Source: Micromonospora sp. WMMD1102
GTDB lineage: Bacteria; Actinomycetota; Actinomycetes; Mycobacteriales; Micromonosporaceae
Length of the DNA: 64,000 nt
Assembly (NCBI RefSeq): GCF_029626265.1
Contig: NZ_JARUBN010000001.1
Span: forward strand, 2,232,001 to 2,296,000
Direction: 5' to 3'
Shown: piece by piece, positions 36,523 to 44,512 of the stretch
How positions within the stretch are numbered: the stretch's first letter is position 1
Layout of the letters: the number at the start of each line of letters is the position of its first letter
Notes under the pieces: generated by a model
Databases searched by the model: none
Seen by the model: only the letters and a program-made list of their open reading frames with translations
Told to the model about the DNA's origin: nothing
Made by a program: the position numbers and the translations under genes

Positions 36523-36561
36523 ACCTGTTCCTGTCGCTCTCTGGGATCGTTGGCCTGTCGG

Positions 36562-38265
36562 TCAGGCGACGGTGCAGGGAATGCCGTTGAGGGTGAAGGC
36601 GCTCGGTTCGGCCGTGTTGCCGGTGTGGGTGGCCTGGAAGCCGAACTCGACGGTCGCCCCCGGGGCGATGGTGCCGTTGTAGCTCACGTTACGCACACTC
36701 ACCTGGCCGCTTGCGGGGGAGTAGGTGGCGTTCCAGGCCGAGGTGATGGACTGGCCTGCGGGCAGGGTGAAGGCAAGCGTCCAGCCGTCGATCGTCGAGG
36801 TGCCGGTGTTGGTGATGCCGATGCTGGCCGTGAAGCCGGAGTTCCAGGTGTTCATGGTGTAGGTGAGCCGGGGACCTGTCCCACCGCCGGGGGGTGTGGT
36901 GGGAACGACTGTGGGCGGAGCTGTGGGGGTGGCCGACGGGGTCGGCTGGGGGCCACCACTCACGCTGGTCACGAAGGTCATCACGCTGCGGGCCGGAAGC
37001 GTGACGGTGAGGGAGCCGTTCGACATTGTGAGCGCGCCCTGGGGTGCGACGGTCCGGCTGCCGTCGGTCAGCCAGTTCGAGACACTGCCGGACGCCGTGG
37101 TGTTCGACAGGGTGAACTGCTGGCTCACCGACGAGGTGTTCTTGTTGACGGCCACGATGACGACGGTGTCGCCGCCCCGGTACGCCGAGACGTAGACGTT
37201 CGACGCCGGGTTCGCCGTGGCGTCGATTCGTACGTATCCGGGGCGGACGAACCTGGAGTAGTGCACCATCATGGCGCCCCGCTTGCTTATCTGACCGTCC
37301 TCCCGCATGGGGCCGTAGCTGCGACGGAGGTACCACCAGACGTACGCCTGGAATTCGGCGTCCACCATCGCGCGGTGCACGTGCTCGCCCACGTCGAGCG
37401 CCTCGGGCCAGGCGTCGCCCGAGTTGGTGTTGCTGTTGGGGTAGTAGACCTCGGTCATCCAGAGCTCTTTGCCCGCCCCCTTCTGCCTGAAGAGGGGATA
37501 GGGAAAGTTCGAGTAGGACGTCCCGTAGAGGTGGGCCCCGATGATGTCCACGTTGGCCAGCGCCGTGGGGTCGTTGAGAATCGGGTCCGACATGGATTTG
37601 ACGTACTGGAAGGACTCGGGTGCCATCACCCTGGTGCTGATCGAGCCGGCGTTCTCCCGCAGGAACCGGAGCATCTCGGCGGAGGTCCACCACGTCCAGT
37701 CGTGCGCGTAGTCGGGCTCGTTCTGCACGGAGATGCTGTAGAGGTTCACCCCGTTGTTCCGCATGTACGTCGTGAAGTCGTTCAGGTACTGGGCATAGGC
37801 GCCGTAGGAGCTGTACCTGAGGCGCTTCGCGTTGGTCTGGCTGCCGCGGGTGAAGGTCTCGATCATGCTGGCCGGGGGGTTCCACGGCGACGCGAAGACC
37901 GTGGCCCCGAGTTCGACCGCCCGCTTCGCCGTCGCCAGATCGCGGCTCCAGTCCGCCTGGGTCTCGCCGACGGGGATCCTCAGGATGGAGAACCCCAGCC
38001 GGCCCTCACCGGTGCCGAACGCCGTGTCCCGCTGGGCAGCTGTGAGGTCGCCGATCCAGCCCGCGTGGGTCATCGCGCCGAAGCCCTTGATCGTCTGTCG
38101 TGGCGCCGACGGATTGATGTTCGCCGTCGCGGCCGCGGCTTCCGTGGCCCGCATGACCGACGCGGCGACGGTGAGGACCGGTACGGCCCCCATGGTCGTC
38201 AGGATGGTTCTGCGGCTCAGCAGTCTCCGCTCGCCGACCACCGGCGCATTCTGATCTTGGTCCAT
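36562..38265 (-). CDS. Tat-exported GH30 (subfamily 8-like) xylanase with CBM2
   Basis: The protein has 567 residues. It begins with a twin-arginine signal (SRRTILTTMGAVPVLTVAAS, ending in Ala). The GH30 domain opens IKGFGAMTHAGWIGDLTAAQ; the acid/base Glu lies in SVQNEPDYAHDW (about 180) and the nucleophile Glu in LWMTEVYYPNSN (about 272). A beta-sandwich side domain follows, then a Pro/Thr linker (about 430-460) and a C-terminal family 2 cellulose-binding module (about 460-567, with NTWNSGFTASIGITNTGTST). GH30_8 enzymes cleave glucuronoxylan. ATG 38265 has AGAAGGACG upstream; in-frame sequence before it is noncoding. It is divergent from a LacI-type regulator that probably controls it. Confidence 0.92.
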   Translation of the reverse strand: MDQDQNAPVVGERRLLSRRTILTTMGAVPVLTVAASVMRATEAAAATANINPSAPRQTIKGFGAMTHAGWIGDLTAAQRDTAFGTGEGRLGFSILRIPVGETQADWSRDLATAKRAVELGATVFASPWNPPASMIETFTRGSQTNAKRLRYSSYGAYAQYLNDFTTYMRNNGVNLYSISVQNEPDYAHDWTWWTSAEMLRFLRENAGSISTRVMAPESFQYVKSMSDPILNDPTALANVDIIGAHLYGTSYSNFPYPLFRQKGAGKELWMTEVYYPNSNTNSGDAWPEALDVGEHVHRAMVDAEFQAYVWWYLRRSYGPMREDGQISKRGAMMVHYSRFVRPGYVRIDATANPASNVYVSAYRGGDTVVIVAVNKNTSSVSQQFTLSNTTASGSVSNWLTDGSRTVAPQGALTMSNGSLTVTLPARSVMTFVTSVSGGPQPTPSATPTAPPTVVPTTPPGGGTGPRLTYTMNTWNSGFTASIGITNTGTSTIDGWTLAFTLPAGQSITSAWNATYSPASGQVSVRNVSYNGTIAPGATVEFGFQATHTGNTAEPSAFTLNGIPCTVA

Positions 38266-38524
38266 GTTTCGTCCTTCTGGGCTGTTGGCTGATCCGCGCC
38301 TTCTCGATCCTGTCGGTCCGGTCGGCACCGGTCTGGTGTCACCACGGGGACTGATCCTGATCCCGGCCCCGACGCCAACCGTCCATCGATGACCATCCCT
38401 TGATTGCACACTCTGACAGAACCGGTCTACCTTCGCAATGACTGTTTCGGGGGCGAGCGTCGTCGTCGCCGGTACTGCGATGAGTAGGGAACTGCCGGTA
38501 TTCGTGGAGCTGTCGCAGATTCTC

Positions 38525-38682
38525 ATGGCTCCATGCGTCGAGCCCGAAATGGCTCCACGTGCCTCGTTACGAACTCGTTAACCCGCGGCGCCGCTCCGTT
38601 GAGGCAATCCGTCTGGGCGATGTGGAGCCAGGTGGCCGCACCAGAACGGCGTGGAGCTATGTGGAGCTATCCATGGAGCCAT
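38525..38682. promoter_or_regulatory. Cluster of six TGGAGCCAT-type operator-like motifs
   Basis: The motif ATGGCTCCA or its complement occurs at 38525-38534, 38549-38557, 38633-38640 (TGGAGCCA) and 38673-38682 (ATGGAGCCAT). Two direct copies of GTGGAGCTAT lie at 38651-38670. The cluster ends five bases before the -10 box of the LacI-type gene, as expected for autoregulation and control of the divergent xylanase gene. Binding is inferred. Confidence 0.6.
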
Positions 38683-38686
38683 GCGC

Positions 38687-38692
38687 TACGGT
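38687..38692 (+). promoter_or_regulatory. -10 box of a probable leaderless promoter
   Basis: TACGGT stands six bases before ATG 38699, the same arrangement as at 30039-30051. No ribosome-binding site precedes the start, so the transcript probably begins at the ATG. Confidence 0.5.
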
Positions 38693-38698
38693 TTCGGC

Positions 38699-40066
38699 AT
38701 GGCGACCGGAAGCGCGGAGCGGCGGGCACGGGGCGAGATAGAGACCCTGCCGAGTGGATCGCTGCGGGTCCGGGTCTACGCGGGCATCGATCCCGCGTCG
38801 AAGAAGCGGCAGTACCTCGTGCAGACCGTGCCCGCCGGAGCCGACGCCGCGGACGAGGCGGACAGGGTGCGTGCTCGCCTGCTCCGGGAGGTCGCCGAAC
38901 GCCGCGGTTCGCGGCAACGGCCCCCGCAGACGCCGGGCGGCGGAGCGTCTGACAGTGGAGCGTCGGACATTGGAGCGGCGGACCATACGGTGACGTCGAG
39001 CGACACGGCCGTCGAGGCCACGTCACTGGCGACCTCGGACGGCGGGAAGCCGCGGCGGCGACGCGGTGCGCTGACGGTGGCCGCGATCGCGCGACTGGCC
39101 GGCGTCTCGCCGCCGACGGTGTCGAAGGTGCTCAACGGCCGTCCGGGCGTGGCCCCGAAGACCCGCCGCCGGGTGGAGGAGCTGCTGCTCGGGCAGAACT
39201 ACCGGCGTCCCGAGAAGGTCACCCGGGCCGCCTGCGTCGAGGTGGTCTTCTACGGCGCGCTGGGCCAGGTCGCTATGGAGCTGCTGCGGGGCGTCAAGCA
39301 GGTCGTGGTCGAGCGCGACTTCGCCGTCGGCTTCACCGACGTGGTGCGAGAGGCCGCGACCGGCCGCAACTGGGAACGGGACCTGCTGTCGCGTCGGCCG
39401 GCAGGCGTGATCACCGTGCAGATGGGCGTCGTGCCGGAACAGCACGGGCTGTTGGCCGCCTGCGCCATCCCTGTCGTGGTGGTGGACCCCACGGTGGAGC
39501 CGCTGCATCCGGTGCCCTCGGTGGCGGCGGCCAACCGCCGTGGCGCCTTCGCCGCCGCCCAGCACCTGCTCGCCCTGGGCCATCGACGTATCGCCGTGAT
39601 CAGCGGACCGCTCGACCGCCTGTGCGCGCGGGAACGTCTGGACGGCGTGCGAGCGGCCCTCGCGGCGGGCGGCGCGCCGCTGGACGAGCGTCTGCTCCGG
39701 CCCGGACTGTGGTTCTCGTTCGACGACGGCCACCGGCAGGCCGCTGAGCTGCTACGCCTCGGCGAGCCACCGACGGCGGTACTCTGCGGCAACGATCTCC
39801 AGGCATTCGGCGCCTACGAGGCGGCCCGGCAGGCCGGGCTACGCATCCCGGACGACCTGAGCGTGGTCGGCTTCGACGACATCTCGTACGCCGGCTGGTG
39901 CGGACCGCCGCTGACCACGGTGCGGCAGCCGATCACCGAGATGGGCGCCACCGCCGCCCGGCTCGTGCTGGCCCTGACCGCCGGGGAGACCATCAGCCAG
40001 ACCCATGTCGAGCTGGCCACGACCCTGGTCGTGCGCGGCAGCACGGCCGCGCCCGCGCGACAATGA
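38699..40066 (+). CDS. LacI-family regulator with an integrase-type N-terminal arm domain
   Basis: The protein has 455 residues. Residues about 12-75 (GEIETLPSGSLRVRVYAGID, then KKRQYLVQTVPAG and RVRARLLREVAERR) look like the N-terminal arm/AP2-like DNA-binding domain of actinobacterial tyrosine integrases. A Ser/Asp/Thr linker (about 80-118) leads to a LacI helix-turn-helix (VAAIARLAGVSPPTVSKVLN) and a complete periplasmic-binding-like effector domain (RRGAFAAAQHLLALGHRRIA, VVGFDDISYAGWCGPPLTTV). LacI proteins are normally about 340 residues with the helix-turn-helix at the very start, so the 120-residue extension is unusual. It is divergent from the GH30 xylanase gene and preceded by repeated operator-like motifs. 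Confidence 0.88.
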   Translation: MATGSAERRARGEIETLPSGSLRVRVYAGIDPASKKRQYLVQTVPAGADAADEADRVRARLLREVAERRGSRQRPPQTPGGGASDSGASDIGAADHTVTSSDTAVEATSLATSDGGKPRRRRGALTVAAIARLAGVSPPTVSKVLNGRPGVAPKTRRRVEELLLGQNYRRPEKVTRAACVEVVFYGALGQVAMELLRGVKQVVVERDFAVGFTDVVREAATGRNWERDLLSRRPAGVITVQMGVVPEQHGLLAACAIPVVVVDPTVEPLHPVPSVAAANRRGAFAAAQHLLALGHRRIAVISGPLDRLCARERLDGVRAALAAGGAPLDERLLRPGLWFSFDDGHRQAAELLRLGEPPTAVLCGNDLQAFGAYEAARQAGLRIPDDLSVVGFDDISYAGWCGPPLTTVRQPITEMGATAARLVLALTAGETISQTHVELATTLVVRGSTAAPARQ

Positions 40067-40116
40067 CCGAGAACGGCCCCGGACCCGCGGCGGACCACCG
40101 GGCCGAACCACTGACG

Positions 40117-40962
40117 TCAGGGCTTGTAGCCGACCGCGCCGTAGGCGGTGACGTCGCGGGCGGCGGGCCGGGGCTGCGGCTCCGACTCGGCCCGCCACTC
40201 GGCGAGCGGGACGATCCCCGGCGACACCAGCTCCAGGTCGGTGTAGAAGCGGCCGATCTCCTCGGCGGTGCGGGCCCGGCCCTGTCCGTTCGCCGGGTTC
40301 TCCCGCCAGGCCGCCTCGATCTTGGCCACCAGCTCCGGCGGCAGGAAGTCGTTGGTGAAGTGGGTCATCACCAGCGCACTGCCCGACGGCAGTGGTGCGA
40401 GCAACTCCTCGACCAGGCCGTACGGGTCGTCCTCGTCGACGATGAAGTGCATGATCGCCACCAGCAGCACCGCTACCGGCTGCGCCAGGTCGAGCGTCGC
40501 GAGCAGGTCCGGGTGGCCGAGGATCTCCCGCGGTCGTCGCAGGTCGGCGTCCAGATAGGCGGTACGCCCCTGCGCGGTGCTGGTCAGCAGCGCCCGCGCG
40601 TGCGTCAGCACGATGGGGTCGTTGTCCACGTGGACGATCCGTGACTCCGGCGCGATCGACTGCGCGACCTCGTGGGTGTTGTCCACCGAGGGGATACCGG
40701 TGCCGATGTCGAGGAACTGCCGGATCCCGGCCTCCCGGGCCAGATAGCTCACCGCCCGGCGGAGGAATCGGCCGTTCTCCTGCACGGCCATCCGGGCGGT
40801 CGGATAGACCTTCCGCATCGCCTCGGCCGACTCGCGGTCGGCGGCGAAGTTGTCCTTGCCGCCGAGCAGGTAGTCGTACCGGCGGGCCGGGTGTGGCACC
40901 GTCGTGTCGATGCGGGCGGCGACACCCTCCACCGACGGCGACCGGGAACCAGGATCGGGCAC
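40117..40962 (-). CDS. DUF574-type SAM-dependent methyltransferase
   Basis: The 281-residue protein has the typical sequence of this actinobacterial family (PF04672): HPARRYDYLLGGKDNFAADR near the start, QFLDIGTGIPSVDNTHEVAQ as the SAM-binding loop, then RIVHVDNDPIVLTHARALL and a late EEIGRFYTDLELVSPGIVPL. Length is normal. Many paralogues occur per genome and their substrates are mostly unknown. It is convergent with the LacI-type gene. Confidence 0.93.
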   Translation of the reverse strand: MPDPGSRSPSVEGVAARIDTTVPHPARRYDYLLGGKDNFAADRESAEAMRKVYPTARMAVQENGRFLRRAVSYLAREAGIRQFLDIGTGIPSVDNTHEVAQSIAPESRIVHVDNDPIVLTHARALLTSTAQGRTAYLDADLRRPREILGHPDLLATLDLAQPVAVLLVAIMHFIVDEDDPYGLVEELLAPLPSGSALVMTHFTNDFLPPELVAKIEAAWRENPANGQGRARTAEEIGRFYTDLELVSPGIVPLAEWRAESEPQPRPAARDVTAYGAVGYKP

Positions 40963-41090
40963 CGAGACGTCCAGACCTACGTCGAAGCCGGGTCCATCGT
41001 AGGCGCCACGGTCGGCGCCGACCGGCGCCGGGGGGCGGCAGCTCGGCGCGGCCCCCGTCGGTTACCGGCGACAGGTGCCGGTGGCCGCTC

Positions 41091-41950
41091 TCAGTGACCT
41101 GCGCGGATTCCGTCCGCTGCTTCGGGCGGCGGGCCGCCGGAAGGCCCGGGAGGCTGTGGCCGGGCCCGGAAGGTGCTCCGGTACGCGTTGGGTGTCACGC
41201 CGCTGTGCCGCTTGAACTGGACCCGGAAGTTGGCCGGCGAGGCGAAGCCGACGAGGTTGGCGATCCGGTCGACGCCGTGGTCGGTGGTCTCCAGGAGTTC
41301 CTGGGCCCGTCGGATGCGCACGCCGGTGACCCACTGCATCGGGGTGCGACCGGTCTCCTCGTGGAAGCGGCGGTTGAGCGTACGCGGGCTGAGCCCGGCC
41401 TGCGCCGCCACGTCGGCCAGGCTCACCTCGCCGAGGGCGTGGGCGTCCAGCCACTCTAGGACGGCGTCCAGGCCGGTCCTGGCGGTTTCCGCGCGGGGGC
41501 GCACGATGAACTGCGCCTGGCCGCCGTCGCGGTGCAGCGGAGCGACGGCCTGCCGCGACGCGTCGGCGGCGACCGCGGCGCCGTAGTCGCGGCGTACGAG
41601 GTGCAGACACATGTCCACCCCCGCGGTCGCCCCGGCCGAGGTGACGATCTGCCCGGTGTCGACATACAACACCTCGGGGTCCACCCGTACGGCCGGGAAG
41701 GCCGTGCGCAGTTGCGGTGCGGCGGCCCAGTGCGTGGTGGCCCGCCGGTGGTCGAGCAGCCCGGCCGCGGCCAGCGTGAAGGCGCCCACGCAGATCGAGG
41801 CGATGCGGGTGCCGGCGGCTGCGGCGGCCCGCAGCGCGTCGAGTGCCGGGGCGGGCAGCCGCGCGGCCGGGTCGTACCTGCCGGGCACGATCACGGTGTC
41901 GGCGCTGGCGAGCGCGTCGAGGCCGTGCTCGACGGCGAGCCACAGGGGGC
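41091..41950 (-). pseudogene. GlxA-type AraC regulator missing its 5' end
   Basis: From about 41950 the minus strand encodes LAVEHGLDALASADTVIVPG, then IASICVGAFTLAAAGLLDHR (DJ-1/PfpI-like domain) and a complete AraC helix-turn-helix end (SLADVAAQAGLSPRTLNRRF, FASPANFRVQFKRHSGVTPN). Family members have about 55 more residues before the LDALASADT block, including the start. The frame stays open upstream but is antisense to the neighbouring PfpI gene and unrelated. ATG 42017 could serve as an artificial start. Most likely a truncated relic. Confidence 0.7.
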
Positions 41951-41966
41951 CGGCGGCGCCCTGGCG

Positions 41967-42515
41967 GTGGAGCTGGTCGCCGCCGAGGGTCCGCGCGAGG
42001 TGGTCAGCGGTACTCATGGCCTGACGCTGCGGGCGACCGCCAGGCTGGACCCCGACCGGCCGGGCTACGTCGTGGTGCCCGGCGCCAGCGGACCCACCGT
42101 CGGCGACCCGGACCAGGTGGCGACGATCCCGGTGCTGCTCGCCCGGTTCGCGGACTCGGCGGCGGTGCCCCTGCTGCGCGCCGCGCTGCGCAACCCCGAG
42201 GTGACTGTCGCGGCCGTCTGCGGCGGATCGCTCGCCCTGGCCATGGCGGGCCTGATCGAGGGCCGCCACGCGGTGACCCACGTGCTGGGGATGGACGTGC
42301 TCGACGCGACGGGGGTGCGCGCCGTGCCGGCCCGCGTCGTCGACGACGGCGACCTGGTCAGCGCCGGCGGGGTCACCTCCGGCCTGGACCTCGGCCTCCA
42401 CCTCCTGGAGCGCGAGTTCGGCCCGCGCGTCGCGCACGCGGTCGAGACCCTGTTCGAGTACGAGCGGCGCGGCGTGGTGTGGCGCGACAGCGGCCGTACG
42501 CCCGTCACGGTCTGA
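41967..42515 (+). pseudogene. DJ-1/PfpI-family protein missing its 5' end
   Basis: The plus-strand frame begins in the middle of the DJ-1/PfpI fold (VELVAAEGPREVVSGTHGLT, then PGYVVVPGASGPTVGD) and continues normally through TVAAVCGGSLALAMAGLIEG with the nucleophile-elbow Cys, and SAGGVTSGLDLGLHLLERE. The first strand and helix of the family (about 30 residues, normally with YDGF or similar) are absent. GTG 41967 is in frame and could start translation without a clear ribosome-binding site. It abuts the truncated GlxA gene head to head. It may be followed in one operon by the small gene at 42526. Confidence 0.65.
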
Positions 42516-42525
42516 GGGGAGTGTC

Positions 42526-42864
42526 GTGCCTCCGATCCTCGGCACCTGGGACGTCCAGCTGAAGACGCCGATCGGGACGCTGAGCGCGGTCTTCGTCTTC
42601 ACCGACGACGGCGGCAGCGGTCTGGCCGGCAGCGCGTCGACGCGGGCGGAGACCGTACCCCTCGACGCGATCGTCTGCGACGGTCCCCGGGTGACCTGGC
42701 GGCAGTCGGTGACCCGTCCGATGCGCCTCAACCTCGACTTCGACGTCGTGGTGGACGGTGACGCTCTCACCGGCCACTCCCGGGCCGGGCGACTGCCCCG
42801 CAGCACGGTCACCGGCACCCGTCGCCGAGCCGGGCAAGCCGAGCGCCCGACCCGAGGCGGATAG
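42526..42864 (+). CDS. Conserved small protein of unknown function (112 aa)
   Basis: GTG 42526 has GGGGAG 7 bases upstream and is 10 bases after the PfpI stop, so the two were probably co-transcribed. The product is a small beta-rich protein (LGTWDVQLKTPIGTLSAVFV, then VTWRQSVTRPMRLNLDFDVV and a basic C-terminus), suggesting a lipocalin-like or single-sheet fold. No catalytic motif is visible. Its neighbour suggests a role linked to the PfpI protein; that is only positional. Confidence 0.65.
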   Translation: MPPILGTWDVQLKTPIGTLSAVFVFTDDGGSGLAGSASTRAETVPLDAIVCDGPRVTWRQSVTRPMRLNLDFDVVVDGDALTGHSRAGRLPRSTVTGTRRRAGQAERPTRGG

Positions 42865-42901
42865 CCGGTCCCGGAGCGGACAGCCCGTTCCCGAACCCGC
42901 T

Positions 42902-42932
42902 CCGGGGTCAGGCCGTCCGGGGGTCAGGCCGT
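42902..42932. repeat. Short tandem duplication spanning the stop codon of the PP2C-like gene
   Basis: CCGGGGTCAGGCCGT (42902-42916) is followed directly by the same sequence with one extra G (42917-42932). The second copy contains the gene's TGA (42924-42926, minus strand). Confidence 0.85.
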
Positions 42933-43730
42933 GCCGAGATCGGTGCAGTGCGCGATCGACGCGTCGTCCGCCGGCACCGCCTGCTCGGCCTCGGCCCGGC
43001 GGACCCGACGGATGATCTCGGCAGGTCCGCTCGACGCCAGGACGGTCAGCGTCTCCGGCCAGTCGGCGAGCCCGAACCGCTGCACGATCCGGCTGGCGCC
43101 GTTGCTGAGCAGGACGGCCCCCGTCAGCTCGGCGGCCGGACAGCTTCCGGTGACCGCCTCGTCCGCCGCCCTCGGATCGTCCTTGGCCACCCAGAAGCCG
43201 CCCGGTCGGTTCCGGTGGCCGCGCAGCTCCCGCAGCAGCCGCCGGTATTCGTCGCCACCGGGCACGGTGGCCCCGAGCCTGGCCTCGTACGACCGGCTGA
43301 TCACCACCTCGCGCGGATCGGTGACGACCAGCGGCGGCCCGTCCACCCGGTCGATTACGACTGTCGAGTCACCGAGCACCAGGTGCTCGACGACGCCGCC
43401 GCGGACCCGCAGCATGGCCACCGTCGCCGACGGGCTGACCGGGTCGGCGACGTCGCAGCTGTCCCGGTGCTCGTCCGTCACCCGGTCGATCGCCTCGGCG
43501 AGCAGCGCCGGAAGGCTGGGTGCGGGGCGGCCGTCCGGGATCAGCGCCAGCCGGCCGAGCAGGGTGCCGCCGAGGCGGTGGGCGTACCAGGCGACGCCGT
43601 GCCGGCAGACCGATCCGCTACCGGGGATGCCTGCGCCGTCGAGGATCACCGCCGCGCCCGGCACGGCTCCGGTGAAGTCCTCGTTCACCCGGCCGGGCCG
43701 GGCCGGGACACTCGTCATCGTCACCCGCAC
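42924..43730 (-). CDS. PP2C-like phosphatase-domain protein (probably atypical)
   Basis: The protein has about 268 residues. It begins RVTMTSVPARPGRVNEDF and has AAVILDGAGIPG, ATVAMLRVRGGVVEHLVLGD and VLLSNGASRIVQRFG, which correspond to the strand and metal-site blocks of PP2C/SpoIIE-like phosphatases with the family Asp residues in NEDF, LDGAG and LGDS. Several canonical glycines (DGMGG) are changed, so activity is uncertain. The start is placed at GTG 43730; ATG 43718 is an alternative. The C-terminus carries extra sequence ending ADDASIAHCTDLG, which resembles the terminal DD(A/I)S block of PP2C. Confidence 0.75.
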   Translation of the reverse strand: MRVTMTSVPARPGRVNEDFTGAVPGAAVILDGAGIPGSGSVCRHGVAWYAHRLGGTLLGRLALIPDGRPAPSLPALLAEAIDRVTDEHRDSCDVADPVSPSATVAMLRVRGGVVEHLVLGDSTVVIDRVDGPPLVVTDPREVVISRSYEARLGATVPGGDEYRRLLRELRGHRNRPGGFWVAKDDPRAADEAVTGSCPAAELTGAVLLSNGASRIVQRFGLADWPETLTVLASSGPAEIIRRVRRAEAEQAVPADDASIAHCTDLGTA

Positions 43731-43981
43731 GTTCCGCCGCCGCCCTCCCGCCGGTGCACGGATCGACGCTAACAATCCCGGGGTACGCCCGGCGCCGTCG
43801 GTCAGGTGTACCCGACCGGGATCGGCGTCGCCTCGCCCGCCACGATCCGCTGAGCCCGACGACGGGCGGGCCGCGCCCACCCGAGCCGCCGCTACCGGGA
43901 GCGAACTGGCGACCCGGGGTGGGTGTCGGGCGATGAGGCAAGCTGGTCATCGTCGGCGCGGAACCCAGTGGATGATCTAGC

Positions 43982-44194
43982 GGTCTGTACGTCGGACAGA
44001 CCGGGCCGCTGGTCCTGGCGTCCCTGCCAGGCGGAAACGACGTGGCGTACCTCGAAGACCAGGCGGCGGGCCGTGTGATCACCGACCCGGATCGGGTTGC
44101 CGCGTTGGTGCGGGCCTGGGACGCGATACGCTCGGTAGCACTACCTCGGGACATGTCTCGGGACTTGCTGATGAGGATGGCGAAAGAGCTATGA
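43982..44194 (+). pseudogene. C-terminal remnant of a DUF5753 (Scr1-type) XRE regulator
   Basis: The frame encodes GLYVGQTGPLVLASLPGGND, then VAYLEDQAAGRVITDP and RVAALVRAWDAIRSVALPRD, the end of the DUF5753 domain. The XRE helix-turn-helix and about 200 residues are absent, and a TAG stop precedes the fragment. Its TGA overlaps the start of the DUF397 gene (CTATGA), as in intact pairs. An inverted repeat, GGTCTGT/ACAGACC (43982-44002), lies at the truncation point. Confidence 0.8.
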
Positions 44195-44370
44195 CCCCCA
44201 AGTGGCGGAAGTCGACCCGCAGCAACACTAACGGCGGCGCGTGCGTCGAGGTGGCCGACAACCTTCCCGGCCGGGTGCTGGTCCGGGACACCAAGGACCG
44301 GGACGGCGGAACGCTCACCTTCGGGCCGGGCGCGTGGCGGGCGTTCGTCAGCCTGGCGAAGCAGCACTGA
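44191..44370 (+). CDS. DUF397 domain protein
   Basis: The 59-residue protein is a standard DUF397: KWRKSTRSNTNGGACVEVAD, then VLVRDTKDRDGGTLTFGPGA and WRAFV. In actinomycetes DUF397 proteins are coded next to DUF5753 XRE regulators, a pairing proposed to act like toxin-antitoxin or Scr1/Scr2-type regulation. The partner here is only a fragment, so this gene is probably an orphan. Confidence 0.88.
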   Translation: MTPKWRKSTRSNTNGGACVEVADNLPGRVLVRDTKDRDGGTLTFGPGAWRAFVSLAKQH

Positions 44371-44412
44371 CCCGGGTCCACCCCTGACCCGGGTCCACCC
44401 CTGACCCGGTCC
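44368..44412. repeat. 17-bp tandem repeat beginning at the DUF397 stop codon
   Basis: TGACCCGGGTCCACCCC occurs at 44368-44384 and 44385-44401 and begins a third time with one base missing. The first TGA is the gene's stop codon. Confidence 0.92.
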
Positions 44413-44512
44413 GCACCTCCCGTGCGGCCACCCGGTCCAGGAGCGGGCCCCGGGGACGCTCTCGCAGAGCGGCCCCGGCCGTCCCGGCCTGCGGCGGGTA
44501 GGGTCCTCGGTC

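Larger units (their letters stand above)
38266..38698. other. Divergent spacer between the GH30 and LacI genes
   Basis: No gene is visible in this 433-base region. The half near the GH30 gene is plainer; the half near the regulator contains the cluster of repeated motifs listed separately. Promoters for both genes should lie here. Confidence 0.6.

Noticed and set aside
36562..38526. Longer GH30 protein starting at 38526
   Set aside because: The extra 87 residues precede a perfect Tat signal with its own ribosome-binding site at 38265 and have no protein-like character.
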